A stretch of 44,420 nt of DNA from Clostridiales bacterium (GTDB taxonomy: Bacteria; Bacillota; Clostridia; Oscillospirales; Oscillospiraceae): NCBI GenBank assembly GCA_004557655.1, contig SFGJ01000011.1:1-44420 (forward strand). Reading direction: 5' to 3'. The position numbers and the translations under genes are program-made. This document shows, piece after piece, positions 31,302-39,134 of this stretch (the first letter of the stretch is position 1; each line of letters starts with the position of its first letter). Under the pieces are notes generated by a model. It ran no database searches. It saw only the letters and a program-made list of their open reading frames with translations, and was not told the origin of the DNA.

Positions 31302-31325
31302 GAAAAATAAAAAGGAGATACGAAT

Positions 31326-32576
31326 ATGAAGACTCGCAATGGTCTGTTCGCCGATGTTCCCGAAAATCTTTGGAACGACTGGCATTGGCAGGTTGCCAAC
31401 CGCGCTGAGACGGTTGAGGATCTGAAGCGTTATATGAACTTGACTCCCGATGAGGAAGCCGGCATTGCCAAGACCCTGGGCAAGCTGCGCATGGCAGTGA
31501 CTCCTTATTATCTGTCCCTGATCGATCTGAACGATCCCTTTGATCCCATCCGCAAGATGGCCATTCCCCGTGCCGAGGAGCTGGAGTATGCCGACTATGA
31601 GGACGCCGATCCCCTGCATGAGGATACCGACTCTCCCACCCCCGGCCTGACCCACCGCTATCCCGACCGTGTGCTGCTGCTCATCACCGACCAGTGCTCC
31701 ATGTACTGCCGCCACTGCACCCGTCGCCGTTTCGCCGGTCAGAATGACTGCGAAGTGCCCATGGCTCAGATCGACAAGTGCATCGACTATGTGGCCGCTC
31801 ATCCCGAGGTTCGCGATGTACTGCTGTCCGGCGGTGACTGCCTGATGGTGGACGATGATGTTCTGGAGTACATCATCAAGCGCGTGCGCGCCATTCCTCA
31901 TGTGGAGATCGTCCGTCTGGGCTCCCGCACCCCCGTGGTGTGCCCCCAGCGTATCACTCCCGAGCTGTGCGCCATGCTGAAGAAGTATCATCCCATTTGG
32001 CTGAATACTCACTTCAACACCCCCAAGGAGTTCACTCCCGAGGCTGCCAAGGCCTGCGCCTTGCTGGCTGATGCCGGTATCCCCCTGGGCAACCAGTCCG
32101 TGCTGCTGGCCGGCGTGAATGACTGCGTCCATGTCATGATGGAGCTGGTCCACGGCCTGGTCAAGATGCGCGTGCGTCCCTACTACATCTATGCCTGCGA
32201 TCCTTCCCTGGGTCTGAGCCACTTCCGCACCCCTGTTTCCAAGGGTATCGAGATCATGGAAGCTCTGCGCGGCCATACCTCCGGCTACTGCGTGCCTACC
32301 TTCGTGGTGGACGCTCCCGGCGGCGGCGGCAAGACTCCCGTCATGCCCAACTACCTCATCTCCCAGACTCCCCGCAAGGTCATCCTGCGCAACTTTGAGG
32401 GCGTCATCACCTCTTACACCGAGCCCGCCCACTATGAGCAGAACTGCCACTGCGATGTCTGCACGGGCAAGAAGAAGGCAGAGAAGACCGGTGTGGCATG
32501 GGTCGCTCAGGGCACTCCCCAGCGTTATCTGGAGCCCACCAAGCTGCTGCGCAACGAGCGCCATGTGAAGAAGTAA
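31326..32576 (+). CDS. kamA: L-lysine 2,3-aminomutase
   Basis: A 416-residue radical SAM/PLP enzyme that converts L-lysine to L-beta-lysine, the first step of the pathway. The cluster cysteines are C124-x3-C128-x2-C131 (CSMYCRHC), the PLP lysine K336 lies in PGGGGKTP, and zinc cysteines C267, C374, C376 and C379 match those of the Clostridium subterminale enzyme with an offset of one. Length is the same as in that enzyme. AAAAAGGAGATACGAAT precedes the ATG. It heads kamA-kamD-kamE. Confidence 0.97.
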   Translation: MKTRNGLFADVPENLWNDWHWQVANRAETVEDLKRYMNLTPDEEAGIAKTLGKLRMAVTPYYLSLIDLNDPFDPIRKMAIPRAEELEYADYEDADPLHEDTDSPTPGLTHRYPDRVLLLITDQCSMYCRHCTRRRFAGQNDCEVPMAQIDKCIDYVAAHPEVRDVLLSGGDCLMVDDDVLEYIIKRVRAIPHVEIVRLGSRTPVVCPQRITPELCAMLKKYHPIWLNTHFNTPKEFTPEAAKACALLADAGIPLGNQSVLLAGVNDCVHVMMELVHGLVKMRVRPYYIYACDPSLGLSHFRTPVSKGIEIMEALRGHTSGYCVPTFVVDAPGGGGKTPVMPNYLISQTPRKVILRNFEGVITSYTEPAHYEQNCHCDVCTGKKKAEKTGVAWVAQGTPQRYLEPTKLLRNERHVKK

Positions 32577-32591
32577 GTAAGAGGTACAAAT

Positions 32592-34154
32592 ATGGAAAGC
32601 AAACTCGGCTTGAATTTTGAATTGGTCGAGAAAGCCCGTGCATCCGCTGCCAAAGTGGCAGCGGATACACAGGTCTTTATCGATCAGCATACCACGGTCA
32701 CCGTGGAGCGTGCCGTCTGCCGCCTGCTGGGAATTGACGGCGTGAACGAGATGGATGTCCCCATGCCCAACGTGCTGGTGGACCATCTGCTGGCAACCTC
32801 CCTGCTGCCCGCCGGTGCTGCATGGGCCGTGGGCAACGCTATGGTGGAGACCGGTAAGGATCCCCAGGCCGTCGCGGAAGCAGTGGACAGCGGCGAGCTG
32901 GATCTTTCCAAGCTGCCCGCCCACACCGACAGCGAGATCCGCGCCGCCATCACCCCGGTGGTGAACGCCACTGTGGAGCGCATCAACAAGAACGTTGCCA
33001 AGCGCAACGCCTATCTCAAGGAGTGGGGCGACAAGGAAGGACCTTACCTGTACATCATCGTGGCCACCGGTAATATCTATGAGGATATCATCCAGGCCAA
33101 GGCCGGTGCCAAGCAGGGCGCCGACATCATTGCTGTGATCCGCACCACCGGCCAGTCGCTGCTTGACTATGTGCCTTACGGCGCGACCACCGAGGGCTTC
33201 GGCGGCACCTACGCCACGCAGGAGAACTTCCGTCTGATGCGCGCCGCTCTGGACGAAGTGGGTGAGGAGCAGCACCGCTACATTCGCCTGTGCAACTATT
33301 GCTCCGGCCTCTGCATGCCCGAGATCGCCGCTATGGGCGCTCTGGAGCGTCTGGATGTTATGCTCAACGACGCTCTGTACGGCATTCTGTTCCGCGACAT
33401 CAATATGCAGCGCACCATCGTGGACCAGTTCTTCTCCCGCGTGATTAACGGCTATGCCGGCGTGATCATCAACACCGGTGAGGATAACTACCTGACCACA
33501 GATGACGCTATTACTGCCGCGCACACGGTGCTGGCTTCTCAGTTCCTGAACGAAGCTTTCGCCAAGACTGCCGGTATGCGCGAGGAGCAGATGGGTCTGG
33601 GTCACGCCTTTGAGATGGATCCCTCCGTGGAGAACACCTTCCTGTATGAGCTGGCACAGGCACAGATGGCCCGTGAGATCTTCCCCAATGCGCCGCTGAA
33701 GTATATGCCCCCCACGAAGTTCATGACCGGCAATATCTTCCGTGGCCATATCCAGGACGCCCTGTTCAATATGGTGACCATCCTCACCAATCAGCGTCTG
33801 TGCCTGCTGGGCATGATGACCGAGGCCATTCATACCCCCTTCATGTCCGACCGTGCTCTGTCTATTGAGAACGCGCAGTACATCTTCCGTACCATGAAGG
33901 ATCTGGGCAGTGAACTGACCTACAAAGAGAACGGCATCATCCGCACCCGTGCAAACGAGGTGCTGGCCAAGGCAACAGACCTGCTGGCCGAGATCGAGAA
34001 GCTGGGCCTGTTCACCACCATCGAGAAGGGCATCTTTGCCGATGTCAAGCGTCCTAAGGACGGCGGCAAGGGCCTTAACGGCGTTGTGGTCAAGGACGAG
34101 AAGTACTTCAACCCCTTCGTTGAAGTCATGAAAGGCAAGGTGGCAGCAGAATGA
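32592..34154 (+). CDS. kamD: Lysine 5,6-aminomutase, alpha subunit
   Basis: A 520-residue subunit with a TIM-barrel catalytic domain that uses adenosylcobalamin and PLP to move the terminal amino group of beta-lysine, giving 3,5-diaminohexanoate. Conserved stretches include VDHLLATSLLPAGAAWAVGN, VIRTTGQSLLDYVPYGATTE, GGTYATQENFRLMRAALDEV and NYCSGLCMPEIAAMGALERL. Length agrees with Acetoanaerobium KamD (about 516). ATG 32592 follows AAGAGGTACAAAT, 15 bases after kamA. It overlaps kamE by 4 nt. Confidence 0.97.
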   Translation: MESKLGLNFELVEKARASAAKVAADTQVFIDQHTTVTVERAVCRLLGIDGVNEMDVPMPNVLVDHLLATSLLPAGAAWAVGNAMVETGKDPQAVAEAVDSGELDLSKLPAHTDSEIRAAITPVVNATVERINKNVAKRNAYLKEWGDKEGPYLYIIVATGNIYEDIIQAKAGAKQGADIIAVIRTTGQSLLDYVPYGATTEGFGGTYATQENFRLMRAALDEVGEEQHRYIRLCNYCSGLCMPEIAAMGALERLDVMLNDALYGILFRDINMQRTIVDQFFSRVINGYAGVIINTGEDNYLTTDDAITAAHTVLASQFLNEAFAKTAGMREEQMGLGHAFEMDPSVENTFLYELAQAQMAREIFPNAPLKYMPPTKFMTGNIFRGHIQDALFNMVTILTNQRLCLLGMMTEAIHTPFMSDRALSIENAQYIFRTMKDLGSELTYKENGIIRTRANEVLAKATDLLAEIEKLGLFTTIEKGIFADVKRPKDGGKGLNGVVVKDEKYFNPFVEVMKGKVAAE

Positions 34155-34939
34155 GCAGCGGACTGTACAATACTCATAAGATCGATTTTGATACCACTCT
34201 GGATCTGACCCGTCTGAAGACCTACGGCGACACCATGAACGACGGAAAGGTGCAGACCAGCTTCACCCTGCCCGTCAAGGATGACGAGCGCGGCGAGGAG
34301 GCTGCCCGTCAGATTGCAAAGAAGATGGGTCTGGAAGAGCCCAATGTGGCTTACCATCACGCTCTGGATAAGGAGTTTACCTTCTATGTGGTCTATGGCA
34401 GCTGCGTCCATTCCGTGAACTACGAGGACATCCATGTTATCACCGTGGAGTCCGATGTCATGAGCATGGAAGATACCAATGACTACATCCGCGAGAACAT
34501 TGGCCGCAAGGTCGTTATGGTGGGTGCCTCCACCGGTACCGACGCTCACACTGTGGGCATCGACGCCATCATGAATCGTAAGGGCTTCGCCGGCCACTAT
34601 GGTTTGGAGCGCTACGAGATGATCGAGGCTTACAACCTGGGTTCTCAGGTTCCCAACGAGGAGTTCATCAAGAAGGCTCTGGAGCTGAAGGCGGATGTGC
34701 TGCTGGTTTCCCAGACCGTCACCCAGAAGGATGTTCACATCCAGAACCTCACCAACCTCATCGAGCTGTTGGAGGCCGAGGGCCTGCGTGACAAGTTCGT
34801 GGTCTGCTGCGGCGGTCCCCGAATCACGCATGAGCTGGCTAAGGAGCTGGGCTATGATGCCGGCTTCGGCGCCGGCAAGTATGCTGACGATGTGGCCAGC
34901 TTTGCTGTGACCGATATGGTCAAGCGCGGCATGAAATAA
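34151..34939 (+). CDS. kamE: Lysine 5,6-aminomutase, beta subunit
   Basis: A 262-residue cobalamin-binding subunit. The base-off B12 motif D131-A-H133-T-V-G136 gives the axial His, and K144 (MNRKG) is the lysine that holds PLP in the open form; both are at the exact known positions. GASTGTDAHTVGIDAIMNRK and VVCCGGPRITHELAKELGYD complete the Rossmann B12 domain. ATG 34151 overlaps the kamD stop (ATGA), so the subunits are coupled. Confidence 0.97.
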   Translation: MSSGLYNTHKIDFDTTLDLTRLKTYGDTMNDGKVQTSFTLPVKDDERGEEAARQIAKKMGLEEPNVAYHHALDKEFTFYVVYGSCVHSVNYEDIHVITVESDVMSMEDTNDYIRENIGRKVVMVGASTGTDAHTVGIDAIMNRKGFAGHYGLERYEMIEAYNLGSQVPNEEFIKKALELKADVLLVSQTVTQKDVHIQNLTNLIELLEAEGLRDKFVVCCGGPRITHELAKELGYDAGFGAGKYADDVASFAVTDMVKRGMK

Positions 34940-34950
34940 TTGTTAGACCT

Positions 34951-34986
34951 CAGACGGCCATGAGAGAAACCTTTCATGGCCGTCTG
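34951..34986 (+). other. Perfect 13-bp hairpin between kamE and cobA, no U-tract
   Basis: CAGACGGCCATGA and TCATGGCCGTCTG pair perfectly around ten bases. What follows (GCCTGTACGG) is not T-rich, so partial read-through to the adenosyltransferase gene is likely; the stem may shield the kam mRNA end. Confidence 0.6.
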
Positions 34987-35012
34987 GCCTGTACGGTAAA
35001 GGAAGAAGCATA

Positions 35013-35543
35013 ATGGAGAAGGCTAAAATTCACATTTACTGCGGTAACGGTAAGGGCAAAACTACGGCAGCCATCGGCTTGAGCGTGCGCTCCTGCGGCC
35101 GGGGCTGGCCGGTGGTACTGAGCCAGTTTTTAAAGGGCTCCACCAGCGGCGAGCTGCAAGTACTCTGTTCGCTGCCTGACTACCATTATGTCCAGGCTCC
35201 CACCGCCACCTGCAAGTTTGTATTCCAGATGAACGAGGAGGAGAAGAAGGAGTGCCGCCGGCAGGTGCAGCAGCACTTTGCCGATACGGTGGAGGCTGTG
35301 CGGCAGTACCACGCCAAGCTCCTGGTTATGGATGAGGTGCTGGATGCTGTGTCTCTGGGAATGCTGGATGATGAGACTCTGGCCGATTTTTTGAGGAATC
35401 GGCCGGAGGATCTGGAAGTTGTAATGACCGGCCGTGCACCCACTCCCTGCACCGACCCCCTGGCCGACTATATCACATGCATGGAAAAGGTGCGCCACCC
35501 CTTTGACAAGGGACTCAATGCCCGTAAGGGCGTGGAGTTTTAA
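35013..35543 (+). CDS. cobO: Cob(I)yrinic acid a,c-diamide / corrinoid adenosyltransferase (CobA/BtuR type)
   Basis: A 176-residue P-loop enzyme that transfers the 5'-deoxyadenosyl group of ATP to cob(I)alamin. P-loop GNGKGKTT is at 11-18, then SQFLKGSTSGE, LLVMDEVLDAVSLGML (Walker B-like) and VVMTGRAPTPCTDPLADYIT. Its location after kamE points to a local supply of adenosylcobalamin for KamDE. ATG 35013 has GGAAGAAGC upstream. The TRVxEP-like tail present in E. coli BtuR is shortened here. Confidence 0.92.
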   Translation: MEKAKIHIYCGNGKGKTTAAIGLSVRSCGRGWPVVLSQFLKGSTSGELQVLCSLPDYHYVQAPTATCKFVFQMNEEEKKECRRQVQQHFADTVEAVRQYHAKLLVMDEVLDAVSLGMLDDETLADFLRNRPEDLEVVMTGRAPTPCTDPLADYITCMEKVRHPFDKGLNARKGVEF

Positions 35544-35550
35544 CGACCGC

Positions 35551-35581
35551 AATGCAGGAGATCTCAAGAATCTCTTGCATT
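35551..35581 (+). other. Hairpin after cobO overlapping the next promoter
   Basis: AATGCAGGAGAT and ATCTCTTGCATT form a 12-bp stem (one G-U) with a 7-base loop. No U-tract follows. The 3' arm contains the -35 box TTGCAT of the CoA-transferase promoter. Confidence 0.6.
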
Positions 35582-35603
35582 CGCTTTGGGAGAGTGGTAT
35601 AAT
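35575..35603 (+). promoter_or_regulatory. Promoter of the CoA-transferase genes
   Basis: TTGCAT (35575-35580), 17 bp, TATAAT (35598-35603) with TGG upstream (extended -10). The leader is about 54 bases. The CoA-transferase can therefore be made independently of the lysine riboswitch. Confidence 0.8.
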
Positions 35604-35663
35604 AAGTTGGTCAAAAAATTAACCCATTATAAAAGACCCTTACATTAATAAGGAGGAATAAAA

Positions 35664-36356
35664 ATGGCAAAGAAACCTGTACTGACTGCCGCAGAGGCAG
35701 CAAAAATGATTCCCGATGGCGCCACCATTATGTGCGGCGGCTTTCTGGCTTGCGGCCAGGCTCGTGCTATCGTCAAGGAGCTGGTGAAGCTGGGCACCAA
35801 GAATCTGACCCTCATCGCCAATGATATGGGTCGTGCCACCGGCCCCAAGGGCGAGGAATTCTTCGGGATCGCCGAGCTGATCCACAATCATCAGGTCAAG
35901 CGCGTCATCGCCACCCATGTGGGCATGACTCCCGAGGTTGGTCAGCAGAATACCGAGGGCACTCTGGAGGTCAATCTGCTGCCCCAGGGCACCTTGGCCG
36001 AGTGCATCCGTGCCGGCGGCGCAGGCCTGGGCGCTATCCTGACCCCCGTGGGCGTGGATACCCTCATTGAAGAGAGCCCCTTCTGCATGGGTAAGGAGAC
36101 CATCGACGGCAAACAGTACCTGAAGATGAAGCCCATCCATGCCGACTTTGCTCTGCTGGGCACCTACAAGTGCGATGAGTTCGGTAACTGCTGGTACAAG
36201 GGCACCATGCGCAACTTCAATGTTGTCATGGCAACCGCCGCTGACACCGTCATTGCTGAGTGCGAATACATCGTCCCCGTGGGTGAGATCGAGCCCGAGA
36301 ACATTCATACCTATGGTATGTGCGTTGACTACATCGTGGAAGGAGACAGAAAGTAA
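35664..36356 (+). CDS. atoD: CoA-transferase, subunit A (butyrate/acetoacetate type)
   Basis: A 230-residue alpha subunit of a family I CoA-transferase. It has DGATIMCGGFLACGQARAIV (CoA-binding glycine-rich motif), LTLIANDMGRATGPKG and THVGMTPEVGQQ. In the lysine pathway this enzyme would take CoA from butyryl-CoA and give it to acetoacetate, releasing butyrate and making acetoacetyl-CoA. That role is inferred from linkage; acetate is another possible partner. AAGGAGGAATAAAA precedes the ATG. Its stop shares one base with the subunit B start. Confidence 0.9.
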   Translation: MAKKPVLTAAEAAKMIPDGATIMCGGFLACGQARAIVKELVKLGTKNLTLIANDMGRATGPKGEEFFGIAELIHNHQVKRVIATHVGMTPEVGQQNTEGTLEVNLLPQGTLAECIRAGGAGLGAILTPVGVDTLIEESPFCMGKETIDGKQYLKMKPIHADFALLGTYKCDEFGNCWYKGTMRNFNVVMATAADTVIAECEYIVPVGEIEPENIHTYGMCVDYIVEGDRK

Positions 36357-37024
36357 TGGAAAAGTCCGAAATCAAAGGCTTTATTGCCAAGCGCTGCGCC
36401 AAGGAACTGAAGAATGGCGATGTCGTTAACCTGGGCATTGGCCTGCCCACCATGATCCCCTCCTACCTGCCCGAGGGCGTTGAGCTGGTTATCCACGCTG
36501 AGCTGGGTATCGTCTCCGCCGGTGCCACCCCCAAAGAGGGAGACGCCAACTATGATCCCTACCATGTAATCGACGCCGGCGGCGGTGTTGCTACCGTGGC
36601 TTACGGCGGCGGCTTCATTGATTCCGCTTCCAACTTCGGCCTGATTCGCGGCGGCCATGTGGATGCTTGCTTCCTGGGCGCTCTGGAAGTGGACGCCGAG
36701 GGCAATCTGGCCAACTGGATCATTCCCGGCAAGAAGATGCCCGGCATGGGCGGCGCTATGGACCTGTGCGTGGGTGCCAAGCACTGCATCATTTGCATGG
36801 AGCACACTGCCAAGGGCAACCCCAAGATTTTTGAGAAGTGCCGTCTGCCCCTGACCGCTTCCCACTGCGTCAACAAGATCATCACTGAGATGTGCGTGCT
36901 GGAAGTCACTGACAAGGGCCTGGTCATGACCGAGATCAATCCCGAGTTCACCGTGGACGAGGTGAAGGCTGCTACCGCTGCCCCCATCACCGTGTCCGAA
37001 AATCTGAAGAGCATGGTGGACTGA
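36356..37024 (+). CDS. atoA: CoA-transferase, subunit B (butyrate/acetoacetate type)
   Basis: A 222-residue beta subunit that carries the catalytic glutamate of the family I CoA-transferase. The usual SENG motif is here HAELG (47-51), so the expected catalytic Glu is E49 in altered surroundings. Other features are standard: GDVVNLGIGLPTMIPSYLPE, GGGFIDSASNFGLIRGGHVD, PGKKMPGMGGAMDLCVGAK and the closing TVDEVKAATAAP. It overlaps subunit A by one base and is followed by a terminator. Confidence 0.9.
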   Translation: MEKSEIKGFIAKRCAKELKNGDVVNLGIGLPTMIPSYLPEGVELVIHAELGIVSAGATPKEGDANYDPYHVIDAGGGVATVAYGGGFIDSASNFGLIRGGHVDACFLGALEVDAEGNLANWIIPGKKMPGMGGAMDLCVGAKHCIICMEHTAKGNPKIFEKCRLPLTASHCVNKIITEMCVLEVTDKGLVMTEINPEFTVDEVKAATAAPITVSENLKSMVD

Positions 37025-37043
37025 TCCCCTGCGTTTTCTGTTA

Positions 37044-37080
37044 AAAAATGAGTCGCGGCCTTGTGCCGCAACTCATTTTC
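37044..37080 (+). terminator. Terminator of the CoA-transferase genes
   Basis: AAAATGAGT-GCGGC and GCCGC-ACTCATTTT pair with one bulged position, flanked by A and T runs. It marks the right end of the lysine-to-butyrate region. Confidence 0.8.
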
Positions 37081-37194
37081 TAGTTGCATTTTTGCCGGGC
37101 AGCGTATTGTTTTTAGCCGGAAGAGGCAAAATAGAAAAAAACCGAAAAGACATTCGCATCCTGTGACGCTGCGCACAGCTGGGAAAAAATACTC

Positions 37195-37244
37195 TTGTGG
37201 CAAAAGCCACAGAATTAAATACCGATTTGTGGTAAAATGAGAAA
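37195..37244 (+). promoter_or_regulatory. Probable rubrerythrin control region
   Basis: TGTGGC-AAAA-GCCACA (37196-37211) is an inverted repeat, and a TAAAAT -10-like box with TGG upstream follows at about 37232. No convincing -35. The repeat could be an operator, for example for an oxidative-stress regulator, but it is not a recognisable PerR box. Confidence 0.35.
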
Positions 37245-37285
37245 AACATAAAGAAAAAGCACTACAGCTGAAAGGAGATGGCGTA

Positions 37286-37828
37286 ATGAAGAAAACAAAG
37301 TATGCGGGTACGCAGACAGAGAAGAACTTGATGGCGGCCTTTGCCGGGGAGTCTGAAGCCCGGAACAAGTATACCTATTTTGCATCCAAGGCCAAGAAAG
37401 AGGGCTATGAGCAGATTGCGGCCCTGTTTCTGAAGACAGCGGAAAATGAGAAGGAGCACGCTAAGCTCTGGTTCAAGGAACTCAACGGCATCGGTGATAC
37501 CGCCGAGAATCTCCGTTCTGCTGCTGAGGGCGAGAACTACGAGTGGACGGATATGTACGAGGGCTTTGCCAAGACCGCGGAGGAAGAAGGCTTCCGGGAG
37601 TTGGCGGACCGCTTCCGTCTGGTGGCTGCTGTTGAGAAGCACCACGAGGAGCGCTACCGTGCCTTGCTGCACAATGTGGAAATGGCAGAGGTCTTTGCCA
37701 AGAGCGAGATCAAGGTGTGGGAATGCCGCAACTGCGGTCACATTGTGGTGGGGGAGAAGGCTCCCGAGGTTTGCCCCACCTGCAATCATCCCCAGAGCTA
37801 TTTCGAGATTCATGCTGAAAACTATTAA
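37286..37828 (+). CDS. Rubrerythrin
   Basis: A 180-residue peroxide-scavenging protein. The ferritin-like four-helix part (1-138) has FAGESEARNKY (iron ligand E22), ENEKEH (about 53-58), EEEGF and VEKHHEERY; the C-terminal rubredoxin-like domain has C147-x2-C150 and C163-x2-C166. It reduces hydrogen peroxide with electrons from NADH-linked carriers, and protects anaerobes from oxygen. AAAGGAGATGGCGTA precedes the ATG. It is monocistronic and followed by redox genes ftr-trx. Confidence 0.97.
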   Translation: MKKTKYAGTQTEKNLMAAFAGESEARNKYTYFASKAKKEGYEQIAALFLKTAENEKEHAKLWFKELNGIGDTAENLRSAAEGENYEWTDMYEGFAKTAEEEGFRELADRFRLVAAVEKHHEERYRALLHNVEMAEVFAKSEIKVWECRNCGHIVVGEKAPEVCPTCNHPQSYFEIHAENY

Positions 37829-37837
37829 CTGAATCGA

Positions 37838-37872
37838 AAAAATCCGACGCTGCAAAAGTGTCGGATTTTTTT
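37838..37872 (+). terminator. Terminator of rubrerythrin
   Basis: AATCCGAC (37841-37848) and GTCGGATT (37860-37867) with flanking A run and a seven-T tail. Confidence 0.9.
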
Positions 37873-37948
37873 AGAAAAATAAATTCGTCGCAAAAAACAA
37901 AGAGTTACAGGGAATAATAGATCCATCAAACAGAAAGGGACGTATATC

Positions 37949-38152
37949 ATGAAGATCACGCTGAATCAAGACAAGGAAGTTGTCAACACCATCCGTGAGG
38001 GTCTGAAGCGCACGGGCGGCTACTGCCCCTGCCGTCTGGAGCGGACAGAGGAGACCAAGTGTATGTGCAAGGAGTTCAAGGACCAGATCAATGACCCCAA
38101 CTACGAGGGATACTGCCACTGTATGCTCTACTACAAGTCCCTGCAGGATTGA
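37949..38152 (+). CDS. Ferredoxin:thioredoxin reductase catalytic-subunit-like protein
   Basis: A 67-residue protein with three Cys-x-Cys pairs, C26-P-C28, C38-M-C40 and C56-H-C58. This is the signature of the FTR beta chain (CPC...CPC...CHC), which holds a [4Fe-4S] cluster next to a redox disulfide and reduces thioredoxin with ferredoxin electrons. It is shorter than plant FTR (about 110) and no variable alpha subunit is nearby, as in other bacterial and archaeal stand-alone forms. GAAAGGGACG lies upstream. Thioredoxin follows after 31 bases, the likely partner. Confidence 0.85.
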   Translation: MKITLNQDKEVVNTIREGLKRTGGYCPCRLERTEETKCMCKEFKDQINDPNYEGYCHCMLYYKSLQD

Positions 38153-38183
38153 AAATAATAAACCAAAGAAAGGATGCTATAAC

Positions 38184-38501
38184 ATGGCTGAAGTAAAAAT
38201 TACCGTTTCCAACTTTGAAAGTGAAGTGCTGCGCTCTGACCAGCCGGTGCTGGTGGATTTCTACGCCGACTGGTGCGGTCCCTGCCGGATGCTCGCTCCC
38301 GTTCTGGAGGAGATCGCCCGGGAATATGAGGGCGGCGTGAAGGTGGGCAAGGTCAATGTGGACGAACAGATGGAGCTGGCTCAGAAGTTCGGCGTTTCCA
38401 GCATCCCCTTGCTGGTGGTCTTTAAGGACGGACAGCCTGTGGCCAAGTCTTTGGGCTATCGTCCTAAGGAGGAGATCGTCAATTTGCTGAAGGACCTGTG
38501 A
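38184..38501 (+). CDS. trxA: Thioredoxin
   Basis: A 105-residue thioredoxin with the active site W-C31-G-P-C34 and cis-proline P75 (SSIP). It reduces protein disulfides in the cytoplasm. ATG 38184 is preceded by AAAGAAAGGATGC. It is the second gene after the FTR-like protein, and no NADPH thioredoxin reductase is visible here, so ferredoxin-driven reduction is likely. Its stop abuts the stop of the convergent HAD gene without any spacer. Confidence 0.97.
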   Translation: MAEVKITVSNFESEVLRSDQPVLVDFYADWCGPCRMLAPVLEEIAREYEGGVKVGKVNVDEQMELAQKFGVSSIPLLVVFKDGQPVAKSLGYRPKEEIVNLLKDL

Positions 38502-39134
38502 TCAACCCTCCAGCAGCTCCGTGAAGCTGTGGATATATCCGTCGCATACGGCACGCATCTCCGCTTCCGACACACTAAAATAAGGATCAAACACGCCCAC
38601 GGCGTGCATTCCGGCAGCTTTTGCTCCCCGACAGGCGTCCACCGAGTCGTCATACAGGGTGCATTCTTCGGGACGCACGCCGCATTTTTCTGCCGCCAGC
38701 AGAAAAATGTCCGGGTCTTTTTTTTCCAGATTCAGGTCGTGGGCAAAGAAAATGGTCTCAAAAAACTCCATCAGTCCCAGATGCGTCAGGGCACTGCGGC
38801 AGTGTTCCGGTACAGCGGAGGTGAGCACGATCATCCGCTCCCCTTTATCCCGGCACTGCTCCAAATATTCCCGCACTCCGGGCTTCACCGGCACCCGGGT
38901 AGCGTAGGCGTCTCCGGCCATCTCCATCCACTCCGCCATGATTTCCTCCGTGCTCTCCTCCAGCTTGCAGTAAGCCTTGGTGAATACCGCTGCCTTTGGG
39001 AAAATGGTGTGCGCCACCCCTTGATAGTACTCCCGGGTGTAGGGAAACCCCCGCTTTGCCAGAAAGGCAATGTCCACTTCCTTCCACACGCCGTTGGAGT
39101 CAATGAGGGTCCCGTCCATATCAAAAATCAGCAT
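38502..39134 (-). CDS. HAD-superfamily hydrolase (phosphatase, beta-PGM-like)
   Basis: A 210-residue HAD hydrolase. Motif I is D5-M-D7-G-T (IFDMDGTLIDS), motif II includes VLTSAVPEH, and motif III/IV include EKKDPDIFLLAAEKCG and CTLYDDSVDACRGAKAAG. The helical cap between motifs I and II is of the phosphoglucomutase/phosphoglycolate type. The substrate cannot be told. ATG 39134 is chosen: GGAAAGGAC lies before it, and it overlaps the glycosylase stop by 7 nt. The earlier in-frame GTG lies deeper in the glycosylase gene. Confidence 0.88.
   Translation of the reverse strand: MLIFDMDGTLIDSNGVWKEVDIAFLAKRGFPYTREYYQGVAHTIFPKAAVFTKAYCKLEESTEEIMAEWMEMAGDAYATRVPVKPGVREYLEQCRDKGERMIVLTSAVPEHCRSALTHLGLMEFFETIFFAHDLNLEKKDPDIFLLAAEKCGVRPEECTLYDDSVDACRGAKAAGMHAVGVFDPYFSVSEAEMRAVCDGYIHSFTELLEG

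Noticed and set aside
30984..33833. 949-codon minus-strand open frame opposite kamA and kamD
   Set aside because: Same cause as above: antisense shadow of high-expression genes, with no ribosome site or family likeness.
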